From Aphrophora alni (taxonomy: Eukaryota; Arthropoda; Insecta; Hemiptera; Aphrophoridae): 64,000 bases of DNA. The DNA lies in NCBI GenBank assembly GCA_963513935.1, contig OY740772.1, positions 102,195,340 through 102,259,339 of the forward strand, written 5' to 3'. Below, in pieces: positions 25,170-37,685 of the stretch (position 1 is its first letter; every line of letters begins with the position of its first letter). Under the pieces are notes generated by a model. The model searched no databases and was not told the origin of the DNA. It worked only from the letters and a program-made list of their open reading frames with translations. The position numbers and the translations under genes were made by a program.

Positions 25170-25312
25170 TACCTTCGAGGCCATCGCCTTGTACAAAAAG
25201 AATTTTAATAAAATCCCCTAGCCTGAAATATCTATTAGCTATAGCCTCAGGGTTGGAAGAGAACAAGAGTTTGTCAAGAAATAACAGGTAGGGAAATGAA
25301 AGATAGACTGTT
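25170..25312 (-). repeat. Dispersed repeat R1, copy 6
   Basis: It has AGCCTCAGGGTTGGAAGAGA directly followed by ACAAGAGTTTGTCAAGAA and a GGGAAATGAAAGATAGA word, matching the reverse-complement orientation of copy 5. Its distal part is lost. Confidence 0.65.
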
Positions 25313-26032
25313 TCTCTATTTTTTCAAACCAATACTCCGTTTGATTGAATGCCTCAAGGATAATGGTTAACCAATACGCAATTGTAGATATACAATAAAC
25401 AAATGAACACACCAATATGCAAGACCGAGCTTAACAACAAGTTAAATATAATTACAACGTTATCAATAAGTCGTATGTTAGAAAATTCATTTTTAGTTAA
25501 ACGGAAGTCAATGTAAAACCTCCTCTATACAATAGTTTACAAATTAACAAACATAAAATTAAAATTTATTAATGTACACATATCAATGTTAATTATAGTT
25601 GATGTGTTTAATTAATTAAAGATCATAGTATTTAGGATTGGCTAATTACAAAAGATAAGTTTCCATATTTTTAACTATTAATTATAAGATTAATGAAGAA
25701 AGGTAGCAGAAAGATCCTTATGACAAATACTAATATTGGTCAGAATAAACTAATAAAAACTGAAGGAAACGAAGACTATTTATTTTCATTCTTAACGGAG
25801 ATTTATGTGTATGCAATTGATGGATTGTAAATATGTAAATAATAAATAATAAATTTAGTAGGTATTTAATTTAGTTTCGAATAATTGTAATAATTTTATT
25901 TATATGATATTGAGATTTATTTTGACAATTGATGAGTATAAATACAGTATTAATTATGTGCTTCCATACTAATTGGACTTTAACGTCTTTGACATAATAA
26001 GTACTGATTAGCTTTATTTCACAACTTAAAAG
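25313..26032. other. AT-rich non-coding stretch
   Basis: Nothing recognisable. Confidence 0.5.
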
Positions 26033-26040
26033 CAATCAAA

Positions 26041-26318
26041 GGCACTTACGTATTAACGCCACCGCAGCAGAAGTTGCGCTAATGTGCATGCGCACATTAG
26101 TTTAACTGGTTTAAGGGAAGCAGAATTCCATTTTGTTCAGCTTTGAGATTCATAATACTTTAATTTTATGATTTGTTGCAAAATTTTTAGATGTAGATTG
26201 GCGGCACTTCACTTTTAAAGCTCATTTTTATCCATGATCTAATTTCAAATTATTAACTTCAATAAACTTACGAAAGGTTTGACCAGGTGATTATATATAT
26301 AAGGTTTGGCCAGGTGTT

Positions 26319-26395
<77 letters not shown>

Positions 26396-26505
26396 GCTAC
26401 CTGGACAAACCTGTTGTGATATATATTTATATCGCAAAGTGAGCAAATATTAGCGCATGCGCATTGGCACAACTTCTGCCGCGGTGGCGTTAATACGTAA
26501 GTACC
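26041..26505. mobile_element. Non-autonomous DNA transposon (MITE), 465 bp, with 8-bp target duplication
   Basis: Terminal inverted repeats of about 60 bp begin GGYACTTACGTATTAACGCC and continue with ACCGCRGCAGAAGTTG. The element is bracketed by a perfect direct repeat CAATCAAA (26033-26040 and 26506-26513), the expected footprint of insertion. An 8-bp duplication with termini starting GG fits the Merlin superfamily best; other superfamilies with 8-bp duplications are less likely because their termini start CA. There is no transposase inside. The middle holds an (AT)n tract at about 26323-26391 flanked by related GTTTGNCCAGGT words. Confidence 0.85.
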
Positions 26506-26513
26506 CAATCAAA

Positions 26514-28399
26514 ATATCCTCCCTCATTTCCCTGTGATTCAATTTTGCGACGGAGAGAATATTTGTTCACCTATTTGAGAGGATATGAGCACGTACTTAT
26601 AAATAAAATTAATTCCTATTGTAAAACATATCAATCATTTCGGTAGGATTACGGATATTGTATATTAGTTTTTTATTTTAGTTAAATTAAAGAATAAACT
26701 GGTGGATTCATGTCAAAACATAAGCTTAGATAGTGCTTAGTTTCCCGTATATCAGCCATTTTGTTTTCCTACAAAAAAAAAACTAATTTAACTAAGTAAA
26801 TGGATAAAATAATTATATATTATCCTATTTAGTATACGCATTTTATTTTACTTTTAGTATCATAAAAACTACTAACATAACAAGTAATTAAAATATATTT
26901 GTCTTTAACGACACAAAATATGCTCTTTGTAATTTTTGTCTTAGAGTATAGTATAAGCGTAAAATAAAAATAATAATAATCGCTTTGGTTCAATTATTTT
27001 CCTTAGCCCTTTTCGATTTGGTTTGCCACTCAATTTTCTAAAATAATTAGACGTTCATGAGGTTGATAAAATTAGAAGAATTCTAATATGTTTCATTTTT
27101 GGTTATTTTGAGAGTGTTAGAAAATTATCAAGCAAATATAAATTTAGTTATTTGTTGATAACTGGTTTATTTTGACCTAAAGAAATTTGGTTTTAAAAAT
27201 CATTTTATTTTTTGTTAAAATTGGAAAATATTTGGTCTCTTAGTAATTATATATAAAGTTATCGGTTTCGAAACAACGTTATCAATTGAAAACCAACGCC
27301 ATTTTTACAATGAGCAAAATGAATTCTTTGTTTTTTGTATAAATAAACTAATATAAATTGGGTTTACCAAATCTAAACCCAATAGATTATTTATTTCCAA
27401 AGTCATAATTTATTTGAAAAACAAAAAATAAACGAAAATCTAAGCGTTTTTATTTGTAATTATTTTCACCCCTTTATTTATTTTTATCAGTAGAAAACGT
27501 TAAGAAATGTGCCCTAGACTTTGTAAATCACCCTTTATATAAAACACTTGTTAATAAAAATTATGTGTTATTTATATTTATCGATAGTTGTAGAGAATGT
27601 AAAACTGTAAAGTGTATTTTATTTTTAGAAAACAAAAATCAAATAAAATAATATTTGATAAAAACATAAACAAAATCAGAACTATCACATGCACACATAG
27701 GTGTGATGTATTGATTAATTCAGAGCCCAAACTGGAAAGATTCCAAACGTTGGTGTATAGAAAGGTAAATGTTGAAAAGTTGCCAGATTAGTGTATGAAT
27801 AAAAGTTTGTTTAAATATTAAACCAGATAAACCTGTGATGAAATATATTTTCAATAATATAAAGCAGCTAGGTGGTATAAATAATCTCAACGTATTATTT
27901 TGGTTTACAGCATCATACAGCTGTCGTTCAGTTGGGCTTTACAAAGGTTAGGAGTGTTAGATCATAAATGTATCAAAGGTATTTGTAAAACTATTAGAAT
28001 TTACATTTGATCTGAACGTTCTATTTTTTGACGTTTGAACTGCATCCGACATCATCAACGAAATGAAAATTTATTTGTGTTTGAAGAAGCTTCGGGTTCC
28101 TGAAAACTTCGGCTGACGAACTAAAAAGAATCTGAAGAAACTACACTGTGTGATAAAGATCCATGTGGATATTCCTGAAATTGTCTGTACAAAAAAAGTC
28201 TTAAATAAAAATATTTACTGTCCTGCTTACTATCAATGCAATTCTGTCAGTACAGCCTGCCAGTTATAATATCGGGATTAATGTTTACTTCACAATTATA
28301 ACGTTTTGGTAGGTGCTCTCATATGAGGATGATGTTGCTATTTTTTGACGTAAAGGTGATGAAGCATCATTTAATATTAGTCTCTCTATATCCAGAAAA
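26514..28399. other. AT-rich non-coding stretch
   Basis: No gene is supported. Composition becomes slightly more balanced after 27900, leading into the GC-richer block that follows. Confidence 0.5.
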
Positions 28400-29022
28400 C
28401 AAGGGTGGGTGTAAGTCATTTTCTAGTTGCGACGCGATCGGACGTCATGTGACGCTGATAGCCGGATGTATAGTAGCCTCAGACTAGGAGTGTGTCTGGT
28501 GTAAGGGGCGTGTCCTCCCTTCTACTTGCTTCCCTAACCTGACATAACGGGTACAACCCATTCCAAAAAATCTAGGTACACAAATTACTGCTTAGCTACA
28601 TTTAATTTCTAACGTTACAACTTCGTGACAGACTTTTGTATAAGTTTTATTCTTATTTACACCGATAAAAGAAACGACAGTAGGGTAGGCGTTTACACAG
28701 GACCATTTGAGGTCTGTATTTTTTTATTGGAGTTGTACCGCTGAAAACAAACGCAACAATCAAAGCGTGAGGACTTCTTTTCCTCTCCACTCCAGACACA
28801 TTCTACATTGAGGATGCTGTACATGGACCACCGTCACTTCGAGCGGTCAATAGTGTTTGTAAGGACTGAGTGGAGGTCGTGGCTTCGTTCAGGCGTGGTT
28901 CGTTGTCTCTACCAGGACGGATCTCTTGGCTCCTTTTGAAATCGAAAGAGATGACGGCCAGTCGAATCTAACCAGAATTCACGCCTTATTGATCTTCCTC
29001 TCAACTGCCTTCTTACAAACAG
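28400..29022 (+). promoter_or_regulatory. GC-richer block, possible promoter and 5' leader
   Basis: About 600 bases are noticeably richer in GC and CpG than the surroundings, with words such as GCGACGCGATCGGACGTCAT at about 28428 and CACTTCGAGCGGTCAATAG at about 28832. This is the kind of shift seen at promoters and first exons of AT-rich genomes. No TATA box is evident. It leads into the candidate exon at 29023. Confidence 0.35.
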
Positions 29023-29155
29023 ATGAGAATGCGGTGGATCATAGAATTCCGCTGTCTCCTTTTGATCAGTATTTTCATTACCACAACTCCACAGTGGCTG
29101 GGATCCGCTGGAACATTCATTTTCCTCTTTGGTTCTTTAAAAGGGCTTAACAAAG
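29023..29155 (+). CDS. Candidate first coding exon with signal peptide, unrecognised
   Basis: From ATG at 29023 the frame encodes 44 residues beginning MRMRWIIEFRCLLLISIFIT and then TTPQWLGSAG. Basic residues at positions 2, 4 and 10 precede a hydrophobic LLLISIFI core and small residues, which is a typical secretory signal peptide. The frame ends CAAAG before GTATAG, a usable splice donor, leaving phase 1. Just upstream, a pyrimidine-rich stretch ends ACAAACAG directly before the ATG, so this could be an internal exon as well. A different frame is open from 28926 to 29150 and cannot be excluded. No downstream exon was recognised, so the product would be a secreted or membrane protein of unknown type. 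Confidence 0.33.
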
Positions 29156-30334
29156 GTATAGTTTGTTGTAAATTATAATGTTTAACAGTCCCTTATTTAT
29201 TATTATTTTTTTTTACACGACTTTAAGATTAAACCGGATTCGTCTATATCTAATAATCGTGTTACCTTATTGTACACTTTGCAAGAACGTTTGATAATGT
29301 CTGAAAGAAGAGACGAAACGACCGTTGCGTAAAAGAAAAGCAAAGAGTTGTCAGCTGTGAAATTAAGTAAATTCGTGTATTTAATTAATTCAATATTGGA
29401 TACAAAATGAAATCAAAGAAAACGAAGGTTATGTCTTAGCCCAAGGGAGGTAGATTACCCTCAAACATTCAACCTCTGCAAACAATATAATTAATACACC
29501 TATTTTCATTAACAAATAAATACCATTTCGGAATGTTTGATAAAAGCAAAAACAAAATCACAAATGAATCTCGTTAGATGTTATGGAAACTAACAACATT
29601 CAATATAATCATCTTTACAGTTTCAAACACGCTGAGATAAGATAACAGTCTATATACCGGGTGTTTAGAAATATTAATATTCCATGATATTTTCTTTGAG
29701 AAAAATCCATACAAAACGCAATTCAAGATCTGTGACCTTACTATTGTTCACAACATTCTGATACATTTAACTGTCACTTTTCGCTGGGGAACGTCCTGCA
29801 GAGGAAGTTGTGAAAATCTTCAATTTAAACATAGGTACCTCATTGTAAAGGTTTTTGTTAGTAAAACACATTGCCGCAAACCCGACATCAAAAGGACAAT
29901 AAAATCAGAAATGGCAGCTCTCCAAAGTTTGTTTTCCTTCAGTATAACTAATAAGGCAAAAAACGGTATAGTAGGTACAGATATCGTATAGATATTTTTC
30001 ATTCTTTTGTAGTAGTAATTTTATTGTAAAAATACAAACATTAAATTTACTTGGGTATTCATGGTTTTTAAATTCTGTTTAATATTACTGTTAAAATTCT
30101 CCATCACTGTACCCGCGTAATCACTTAAATTCAGAGTCTAATGAAAGGAGTTGAAATTCATTTTAAGTTTTGTCGGTTACACTTGAAACGTATATTTTTT
30201 ACTTGCTATTTAGAACAGAGGTTTATGTTTATCAATCTGAATCTTGGTAAACAAATTTCATTGAAATCATTCCAACTTCTCGTATCTTATAAAGTCTTTT
30301 CTGTTTTCAACTCAGAAACTGACTGTAGTGACTA
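29156..30334. other. AT-rich stretch containing hammerhead-like site E
   Basis: Near 29291-29325, TTGATAAT is followed by a 4-bp hairpin GTCT/AGAC and GAAACGACC, in the same order as the other PLE-like sites but with a weak core. The rest is unique AT-rich DNA without supported genes. Confidence 0.35.
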
Positions 30335-30535
30335 CGGAATTAGCAATCCCGAGGGATGCTAGCTTGATCTACAGAATTTTTTAATGCAGTCTTGGTTTAA
30401 ATACTTCTCTTTTATCTTTTCCATTAAGTCTCTTTTGAGCAACTTTTCTTCACTTACGTTAATCATGGGCTAAGGTTCTTAATTTTACTTTTCATCTTCT
30501 TTTTTTCTGATAACTTGGAGGTTTTCCCCTTTAAA
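30335..30535 (+). repeat. Dispersed repeat R1, copy 7
   Basis: It matches R1 from AGCAATCCCGAGGGATGCTA through TTAATGCAGTCTTGG, CTTTTATCTTTTCCATTAAG and GTCTCTTTTGAGCAACTT to the CTGATAACTTGGAGG end. Confidence 0.65.
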
Positions 30536-31940
30536 CAAGAGAAAAAAAAAATTTCTTACTTTTTTTCTGATAAATTGTAACCATATTTTTTGGGAGCCTG
30601 AAACTATTAAAATAAATTTTGGGACATTAAGGACACATTTCAGAAAAAAAGATTAAAATCTTAAGCCTAGCTTTGAGTAAATATAGTTTTATTATAATTT
30701 TTTCCATGTTCTAAGTATAAACATATTTTACTTTAAAGGTTATTGTATTTTACGTGCTTCTTACAATCCAAAACATTCTATTATGACAAAATTAGGCGAA
30801 CGGTTTCCAAAAAATCAACAACAATGGAAAGAACTTTAAAACGAAAAAGCCCAAAGCGGATATATCAACGTAAATTACAACCATAATTTGTCTTTTTATT
30901 CATAATAATTTCCCTCGAAATGTAGAATGAAAATAAATGTAGAAATATAGTGCCCAACATTTGTTTAGAATTTCAATAACTATGAAATTACAAAACTTTA
31001 TCCTAAACAAAAATCAAGTCAACTGATCTAAGTCAATTTATAAATGAAAACTGTACCTACTTGTTCCAGGAGAATATCAGTTGCAGAAGGAAAGCTTATA
31101 TATTGCTGTGGATATTTAGCATATAATAATTAATTAATTCCCAAATTCATGTAAAGCTGATTAACAATTATAATGTGTAATTAATAAGAGAAGTTAATTA
31201 TGGCGCAGCAATTTATATCACTCAATCAATAAACATTATTAGGTAATAATTCTTTTTATATAGGTCTTCTGTAAATTTAAATATTTAAGAATTAATTTCA
31301 AGTGATGAAAATTTTAACATTGTTAAATCAGATAGATATTCTTGATCAAAGAGGATTCGACGGAAAAGATATGGACGACAAAGTGACACAGAGAGGGACG
31401 TATTTCCCAAAAGGAAGAAAGCCGTTCGTCTAGGGAGACTAAATTTAGGAATGTAAATAAAGAAGAAAGAAAAGCATAAAACTCGCCTAAGTTTTCCACG
31501 CTCTTTTTAACAACATTAAAAACTTCAACTGAATGGTTTACAATTTCTGTTAATGAAAAGAATAGTATTTCAAATATAAAATTAATGGTTTTACATTGTA
31601 TAAAATCTACCCTTCTATCTTTTGAACTGCATATCAGTGACACGGTTCGTGAAAGAAGTTATTCATATAAGAAGTAATAAGATGTACTTACTGTTCCTTT
31701 GATCTTAATTAGTTCCATAAAATCATGGAGCTAAGGGTATAAAAGACTTTCTTGAACTCGAATAATCATTTTTTATTACATAGAGATTTGTTCGAAATGC
31801 GGCAATTAAAAACAATTATCTTTATTAGTTGAGCTTCTTAGAGTCCTAATTTACCAATAATTATGAAACTGATCTTATTATCAATATTGAAAAATATAAT
31901 TTCTACGGGTAATAAGAGTTCTTAACAACTATACTATTGT
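30536..31940. other. AT-rich non-coding stretch
   Basis: A 106-codon minus-strand open frame (31643-31323) is the longest here. Its translation is rich in Phe, Leu, Ser and Val and shows no domain. The plus strand over it is purine-rich (AAGAAGAAAGAAAAGC), which explains the open frame by composition. Confidence 0.45.
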
Positions 31941-31944
31941 GAAT

Positions 31945-32697
31945 AAAATTTGTGCAATATTTTAACACCGATTATTAGTCTTACTACGAATGTATGTATG
32001 AGAAATTTTGTGCAATATTTTTGACAGATGATGTGTTTTAGTATTAATGTAAGAGAAAGTTTGTACTATATTTATGACCTATTATTAGTTTCAGTATTTA
32101 TATATGAGAAAGTTTGTGCAATATTTTTGACCGATTATTTGTTTTAGTATTTATGTGTGTGAAAGTTTGTGGAATATTTTGACTAATTATTATATTTATT
32201 ATTTATATATGAGAAACATTGTGATTTATTTTTGGCCGATGATTAATTTTGGTAATTATGTAAGAGAATGTTTGTGCTATATTTTTGACCAATTATTAGT
32301 TTCAGTACTTATGTATGAGAAAGTTTGTGCAATATTTTGACAGATTATTAGTTTTAGTATGTACGGATTAAATGTGGGAAAGTTTGTGCATTATTTTGAC
32401 AGATTATTAGTTTTAGTATTTATGTATGAGATCGTTTGTGCAATATTTTGACAGATTTAGTATTTATGTATGAGAAGGTATGTGCAATATCTTTGACCGA
32501 TTATTAGTTTTAATATGTATGTATGAGAAGGTATGTGCAATATTTTTGACTGATTATCAATTTTAGTAGTTATATAAGAGAATTTTTATGCAATATCTTT
32601 CAACGAATGTTAGTTTCAGTATTTATGTATGAGAAAGTTTTTGCAATATTTTTGACCGATTATTAGTTTTATTATTTATGTATTAGTAAGTTTGTGA
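31945..32697. repeat. 52-53-bp tandem repeat, about 14 copies
   Basis: The unit reads GAGAAAGTTTGTGCAATATT, TTTGACCGATTATTAG, then TTTTAGTATTTATGTAT. Units vary from 44 to 59 bp by small indels. Open frames across it, such as 32155-32340, come from the repeat. Confidence 0.92.
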
Positions 32698-33165
32698 CGC
32701 TTGATTCCCATTTATCCCATGCTAATAGTATTCTGTACCTGGTGCTCCTAAAGAAGTTTCCATTTAAAACGTTTGACAATTAATAATATAGTGTTAATTG
32801 CTATTTTAATTTTGTTGCAGATTCATTATGGCAGCACATTATTCAGCACCGACGACATTAGTAGACAAAAGTCCAAGTGTTTTTTGAGTGTTGCATCAAA
32901 TAAGACTAAAACAGTTGTGAAAAAGTGAATTTTTAAAAATTATGTAATTGGATATGATTTATTTTTCATTGTTATTTTAAAACAACATTATATATATATA
33001 TAATTACTTATTTGTTACATGAATAAATATTTTTATTGAAATAATTGGCTTGCGTTTTATTTATAGTGTATAACAATACTTTTCCCACTGTAAAACGTAG
33101 ATTTATTAAGAAAGTTATTGCTTATTTGTCTGGTAGAGTCAAAAAGTTTCCGACTTTTAAACAGG
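32698..33165. other. AT-rich spacer between two arrays
   Basis: Contains no supported gene. It has a short (TA) tract at about 32989-33003. Confidence 0.5.
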
Positions 33166-33169
33166 AAGT

Positions 33170-36100
33170 ATCACGAGAATATAATCTTAAAGGAGGTGGA
33201 TGTTAACTGTGATTTACTTTTCATTTAAGACAGACATTCTTTGAAATCATATTTCGCTTGATAACAGAATTTTGTGGTTAAAAATCAATATCAGAAGAAT
33301 ATAATGTTAGGAGGTAGATGTCAACTGCGATTCCGTTTAAATTCAGATAGACCTCCTGTCAAATCATATTCACCTAGTATGAAGATTTTGTGGTTTTTAC
33401 CGCAGTATTCAGAGAATATAATCTTAAAGGAGATGGATTATAACTGTTATTTAGTTTTTAGTTCAAAGAGACCTCCTATCATATCATATTCACCTGATGA
33501 GACGAATTTGTCGTTTTACCGCAGTATCCGGAGAATATAATGTTAAAGGTGGTAGATGTCAGTAGAGGCGGGGCACTTTAGAACAAAAGTTGTGGGAAGT
33601 TACCACGTGAATTAAGCCCGCCTCTTCCCCCACGCCTGATCGCCATTTGCACCGTTCTAGCCTTACTTTTGCCCCGCCCCTTGCTCTGCCCTTTTCTTCT
33701 CCCAATAGCTCCTCCACATACCCCTTATCCATACCGAATTGGCCAATATGTTACGTCTTATAGACGCCATTTTGTGACCTCAATTGTGGACGTGGACGCC
33801 ATTTTGTTTGCTGCCCCTCCTCTACCTTTTGTAACTGTTCAAGGTACATTTAAAAAGCAAGTATCAGGAGAATATAATCTTAAAGGAGGTGGATGTTACC
33901 TGTGATTTAGTTTTCAATTCAGACAGACCTCCTATCAAGTCATATTCGCTTAATAACAGAATTTTGTGGTTAAAAAAACAATATCAGAAGAATATAATGT
34001 TAAAGGAGGTAGATGTCAACTGCGATTTCGTTTCAATTCAGATAGACCTCCTGTCAAATTATATTCACCTAGTATGAAGATTTTGTCGTTTTTACCGCAG
34101 TATTCAGAGAATATAATCTAAAAGGAGGTGGATTATATGTGTGATTTAGTTTTTAGTTCAAAGAGACCTCCTATGATATCATATTCACCTGATGAGACGA
34201 ATTTGTCGTTTTACCGCAGTATCCGGAGAATATAATGTTAAAGGTGGTAGATGTCAGTAGAGGCGGGGGCACTTTATAACAAAAGTGGTGGGAAGTGACA
34301 ACGTGAATTAAGCCCCGCCCCTAAATCGCCCCTTACACCCTTCTTGCCTTACTATTGCCCCGCCCCTTGCCTTGTTCCTTGCCCCGCCCCCTGCACTGCC
34401 CTTTGCGTCTACCCTTAACCCCTCCACATACCACTTTACCATACCTAATCCGCCATTTTGTGACGTCTTCTGGACTCCATTTTGTGACCTCAATGTTTGG
34501 ACGCCATTTCGTTTCCTGCCCCTCCTCTCCCTTTTGTAACTGTTCAAGGTACATTTAAAAATCAATTATCAGGAGAATATAACCTTAAAGGAGGTGGATG
34601 TTACCTGTGATTTAGTTTTCAATTCAGACAAACCTCCTATCAAGTCATATTGGCTTGATAACAGAATTGTGTGGTTAAAAAACAATATCAGAAGAATATA
34701 ATGTTAAAGGAGGTAGATGTCAACTGCGATTTCGTTTCAATTCAGATAGACCTCCTGTCAAATCATATTCACCTAGTATGAAGATTTTGTCGTTTTTACC
34801 GCAGTATTTAGAGAATATAATCTTAAAGGAGGTGGATTATAAGTGTGATTTAGTTTTTAGTTCAAAGAGACCTCCTATGATATCATATTCACCTGATGAG
34901 ACGAATTTGTCGTTTTATCGCAGTATCCGGAGAATATAATGTTAAAGGTGGTAGATGTCAGTAGAGGCGGGGGCACTTTATAACAAAAGTGGTGGGAAGT
35001 GACAACGTGAATTAAGCCCCGCCCCTAAATCGCCCCTTGCACCCTTGTTGCCTTACTATTGCCCCGCCCCTTGCCTTGCCCCTTGCCCCGCCCCTGCTCT
35101 GCCCTTTGCGTCTACCCTTAACCCCTCCACATACCACTTTACCATACCTAATCCGCCATTTTGTGACGTCTTCTGGACTCCATTTTGTGACCTCAATTTT
35201 TGGACGCCATTTTGTTTCCTGCCCCTCCTCTCCCTTTTGTAACTGTTCAAGGTACATTTTAAAATCAATTATCAGGAGAATATAATCTTAAAGGAGGTGG
35301 ATGTTACCTGTGATTTAGTTTTCAATTCAGACAAACCTCCTATCAAGTCATATTCGCTTGATAACAGAATTTTGTGGTTAAAAAACATTATCAGAAGAAT
35401 ATAATGTTAAAGGAGGTAGATGTCAACTGCGATTTCGTTTCAATTCAGATAGACCTCCTGTCAAATCATATTCACCTAGTATGATGATTTTGTCGTTTTT
35501 ACCGCAGTATTCAGAGAATATAATCTCAAAGGAGGTGGATTATAAGTGTGATTTAGTTTTAGTTCAGAGACCTCCTATGATATCATATTCACCTGATGAG
35601 ACGAATTTGTCGTTTTACCGCAGTATCCGGAGAATATAATGTTAAAGATGGTAGATGTCAGTAGAGGCGGGGGCACTTTAGAACAAAGTTGTGGGAAGTG
35701 ACCACGTGAATTAGGCCACGCCCCTGCATCGCCTCTTACACCGTTCTTACCTTACTTTTGCCCCGCCCCTTGCCTTGCCCCTTGCCCCGCCCCCTGCTCC
35801 GCCCTTTGCGTCAACCCTTAACCCCTCCACATACCCCTTTACCATACCTAATCCGCCATTTTGTGACGTCTTCTGGACTCTATTTTGTGACCTCAATGTT
35901 TGGACGCCATTTTGTTTCCTGCCCCTCCTCTCCCTTTTGTAACTGTTCAAGGTACATTTAAAAATCAATTATCAGGAGAATATAATCTTAAAGGAGGTGG
36001 ATGTTACCTGTGATTTAGTTTTCAATTCAGACAAACCTCCTATCAAGTCATATTCGCTTGATAACATAATTTTGTGGTTAAAAAACAATATCAGAAGAAT

Positions 36101-36647
36101 ATAATGTTAAAGGAGGTAGATGTCAACTGCGATTCCGTTTCAATTCAGATTGACCTCCTATCAAATCATATTCACCTAGTATGAAGATTTTGTCGTTTTT
36201 ACCGCAGTATTCAGAGAATATAATCTTAAAGGAGGTGGATTATAAGTGTGATTTAGTTTTTAGTTCAGAGACCTCCTATGATATCATATTCACCTGATGA
36301 GACGAATTTGTCGTTTTACCGCAGTATCCGGAGAATATAATGTTAAAGGTGGTAGATGTCAGTAAAGGTGGGAGCACTTTAGAACAAAAGTTGTGGGAAG
36401 TGACCACGTGAATTAGGCCACGCCCCTGCATCGCCTCTTACACCGTTCTTACCTTACTTTTGCCCCGCCCCTTGCCTTGCCCCTGCCCCACCCCTTGCTC
36501 TGCTTTTTGCTTCTAAACATAACCCTTCCACATACCCCTTTACTATAACCCATCCACCATTTTGTGATGTCAATTGTGGACGCCATTTTGTTTGCTGCTT
36601 CTCCTCTACTTTTGTAACTATTTAAGGTACATTTAAACAGCAAGTAT
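33170..36647. repeat. Satellite, five ~700-bp higher-order units
   Basis: The word GGAGAATATAAT recurs at 33172, 33865, 34570, 35273, 35973 and 36648 as the start of each unit, giving spacings of about 693, 705, 703, 700 and 675. Each unit has four ~120-bp monomers followed by a ~290-bp C-rich block (GCCCCGCCCCTTGCC, then CGCCATTTTGTGACGTC, then CTGCCCCTCCTCTCCC and AACTGTTCAAGGTACATTT). Each monomer carries AAAGGAGGTRGAT and, about 40 bases on, AGACCTCCT, so it can form a hairpin. Open frames rich in Pro/Leu/Cys within the C-rich block are artefacts. Confidence 0.95.
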
Positions 36648-37685
36648 CTGGAGAATATAAATTTAAATTGGTGGATGGTAACTGTGATTTAATTTTCAAT
36701 TCAGACAGACCTCCTATTAAATAATATTCGCTTGATAACAAGAATTTCGGGTTAAAAAACAATATCATAAGAATATAATGTTAAAGTAGGTAGATGTCAA
36801 CTGCGATTCCGTTTCAATTCAGATTGACCTCCTATCAAATCATATTCACCTGGTATGAGAATTTTGTCGTTTAACAGCAATATTCGGAGAATATAACCTT
36901 AAAGGAGGGGGGTGTTAACTGTGACTCAGTTTTTAATCCACCAATACCAGTAGACCTCCTAACAACTGGGTATCAGGTTTTTTGTAAATATTCAAGGTAT
37001 TATAAGAATATAATGATAAAAGAGGTCAATGCAGCTCATATTCAAACATCTGAGTTATTATGAATATTTTACTACCAATAAACCTCCTAACTTCTTCTAT
37101 TCACTGGGAATCAAGTTTATGTGTCTTAAAAATAGCAGGAGAATATAATTAAATGAGGTCAATGATGCTGTAATTCAATTATTAGAGCTTCTATGGATAT
37201 TTTAATACCAATAGACCTCCAAACAACTTCTATTTACTGGATAACATTTTTTGTAATTTTTCAAATTATCAGGCGAATATAATTTTAAAACAGGTCATTG
37301 TAGCTGTGACTCAATCATCAGAGATGGCATGAATATTTCGTTACCATTAGACCTCCTAACAACCCCTATTCACCGGATAAAAGGATTTTTGTAACTTTTC
37401 ACGGTATCAGGAGAATATAATGTTAAAAGAGGTCTATGCAACTGTGATTCAAACATCATAGTTGCCATGAATATTTCAATGCTGATAGACCTCCTAACAA
37501 CTTCTATTCACAGGATAACAGGTTTTTGGAATTTTTTAAGGTATCAGGAGAATATAATAATTAAAGAGGTCAATGCAGCTGGGACACAAACAACAGAGAT
37601 CCTATGACTATTTCAATACCGATAATCCTCCTAAAAACTTTTATTCACAGGTTATCAAGTTTTTGTATTTTTTATAATAATCAGT
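36648..37685. repeat. Diverged monomeric satellite, about eight ~125-bp copies
   Basis: Monomers begin near 36648, 36768, 36888, 37011, 37137, 37271, 37410 and 37547. They lack the C-rich block and diverge progressively away from the higher-order units. The paired GAGGT and ACCTC words persist; at 37424 and 37488 the pair has become AGAGGTCTAT and ATAGACCTCCT. Confidence 0.9.

Noticed and set aside
31323..31643. 106-codon minus-strand frame
   Set aside because: It has no recognisable domain or splice signals, and the purine bias of the plus strand accounts for its length.
33669..36643. Repeated open frames such as those starting MPRPLPC or MYLEQLQKGEEGQ
   Set aside because: They fall in the C-rich block of each 700-bp satellite unit, occur on both strands and are broken differently in each unit. 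A satellite origin explains them fully.
33170..37685. AAAGGAGGT words resembling bacterial ribosome binding sites, and regular repeats resembling a CRISPR array
   Set aside because: The context is eukaryotic satellite DNA. Units are ~120 and ~700 bp without the short-repeat and unique-spacer pattern of CRISPR.
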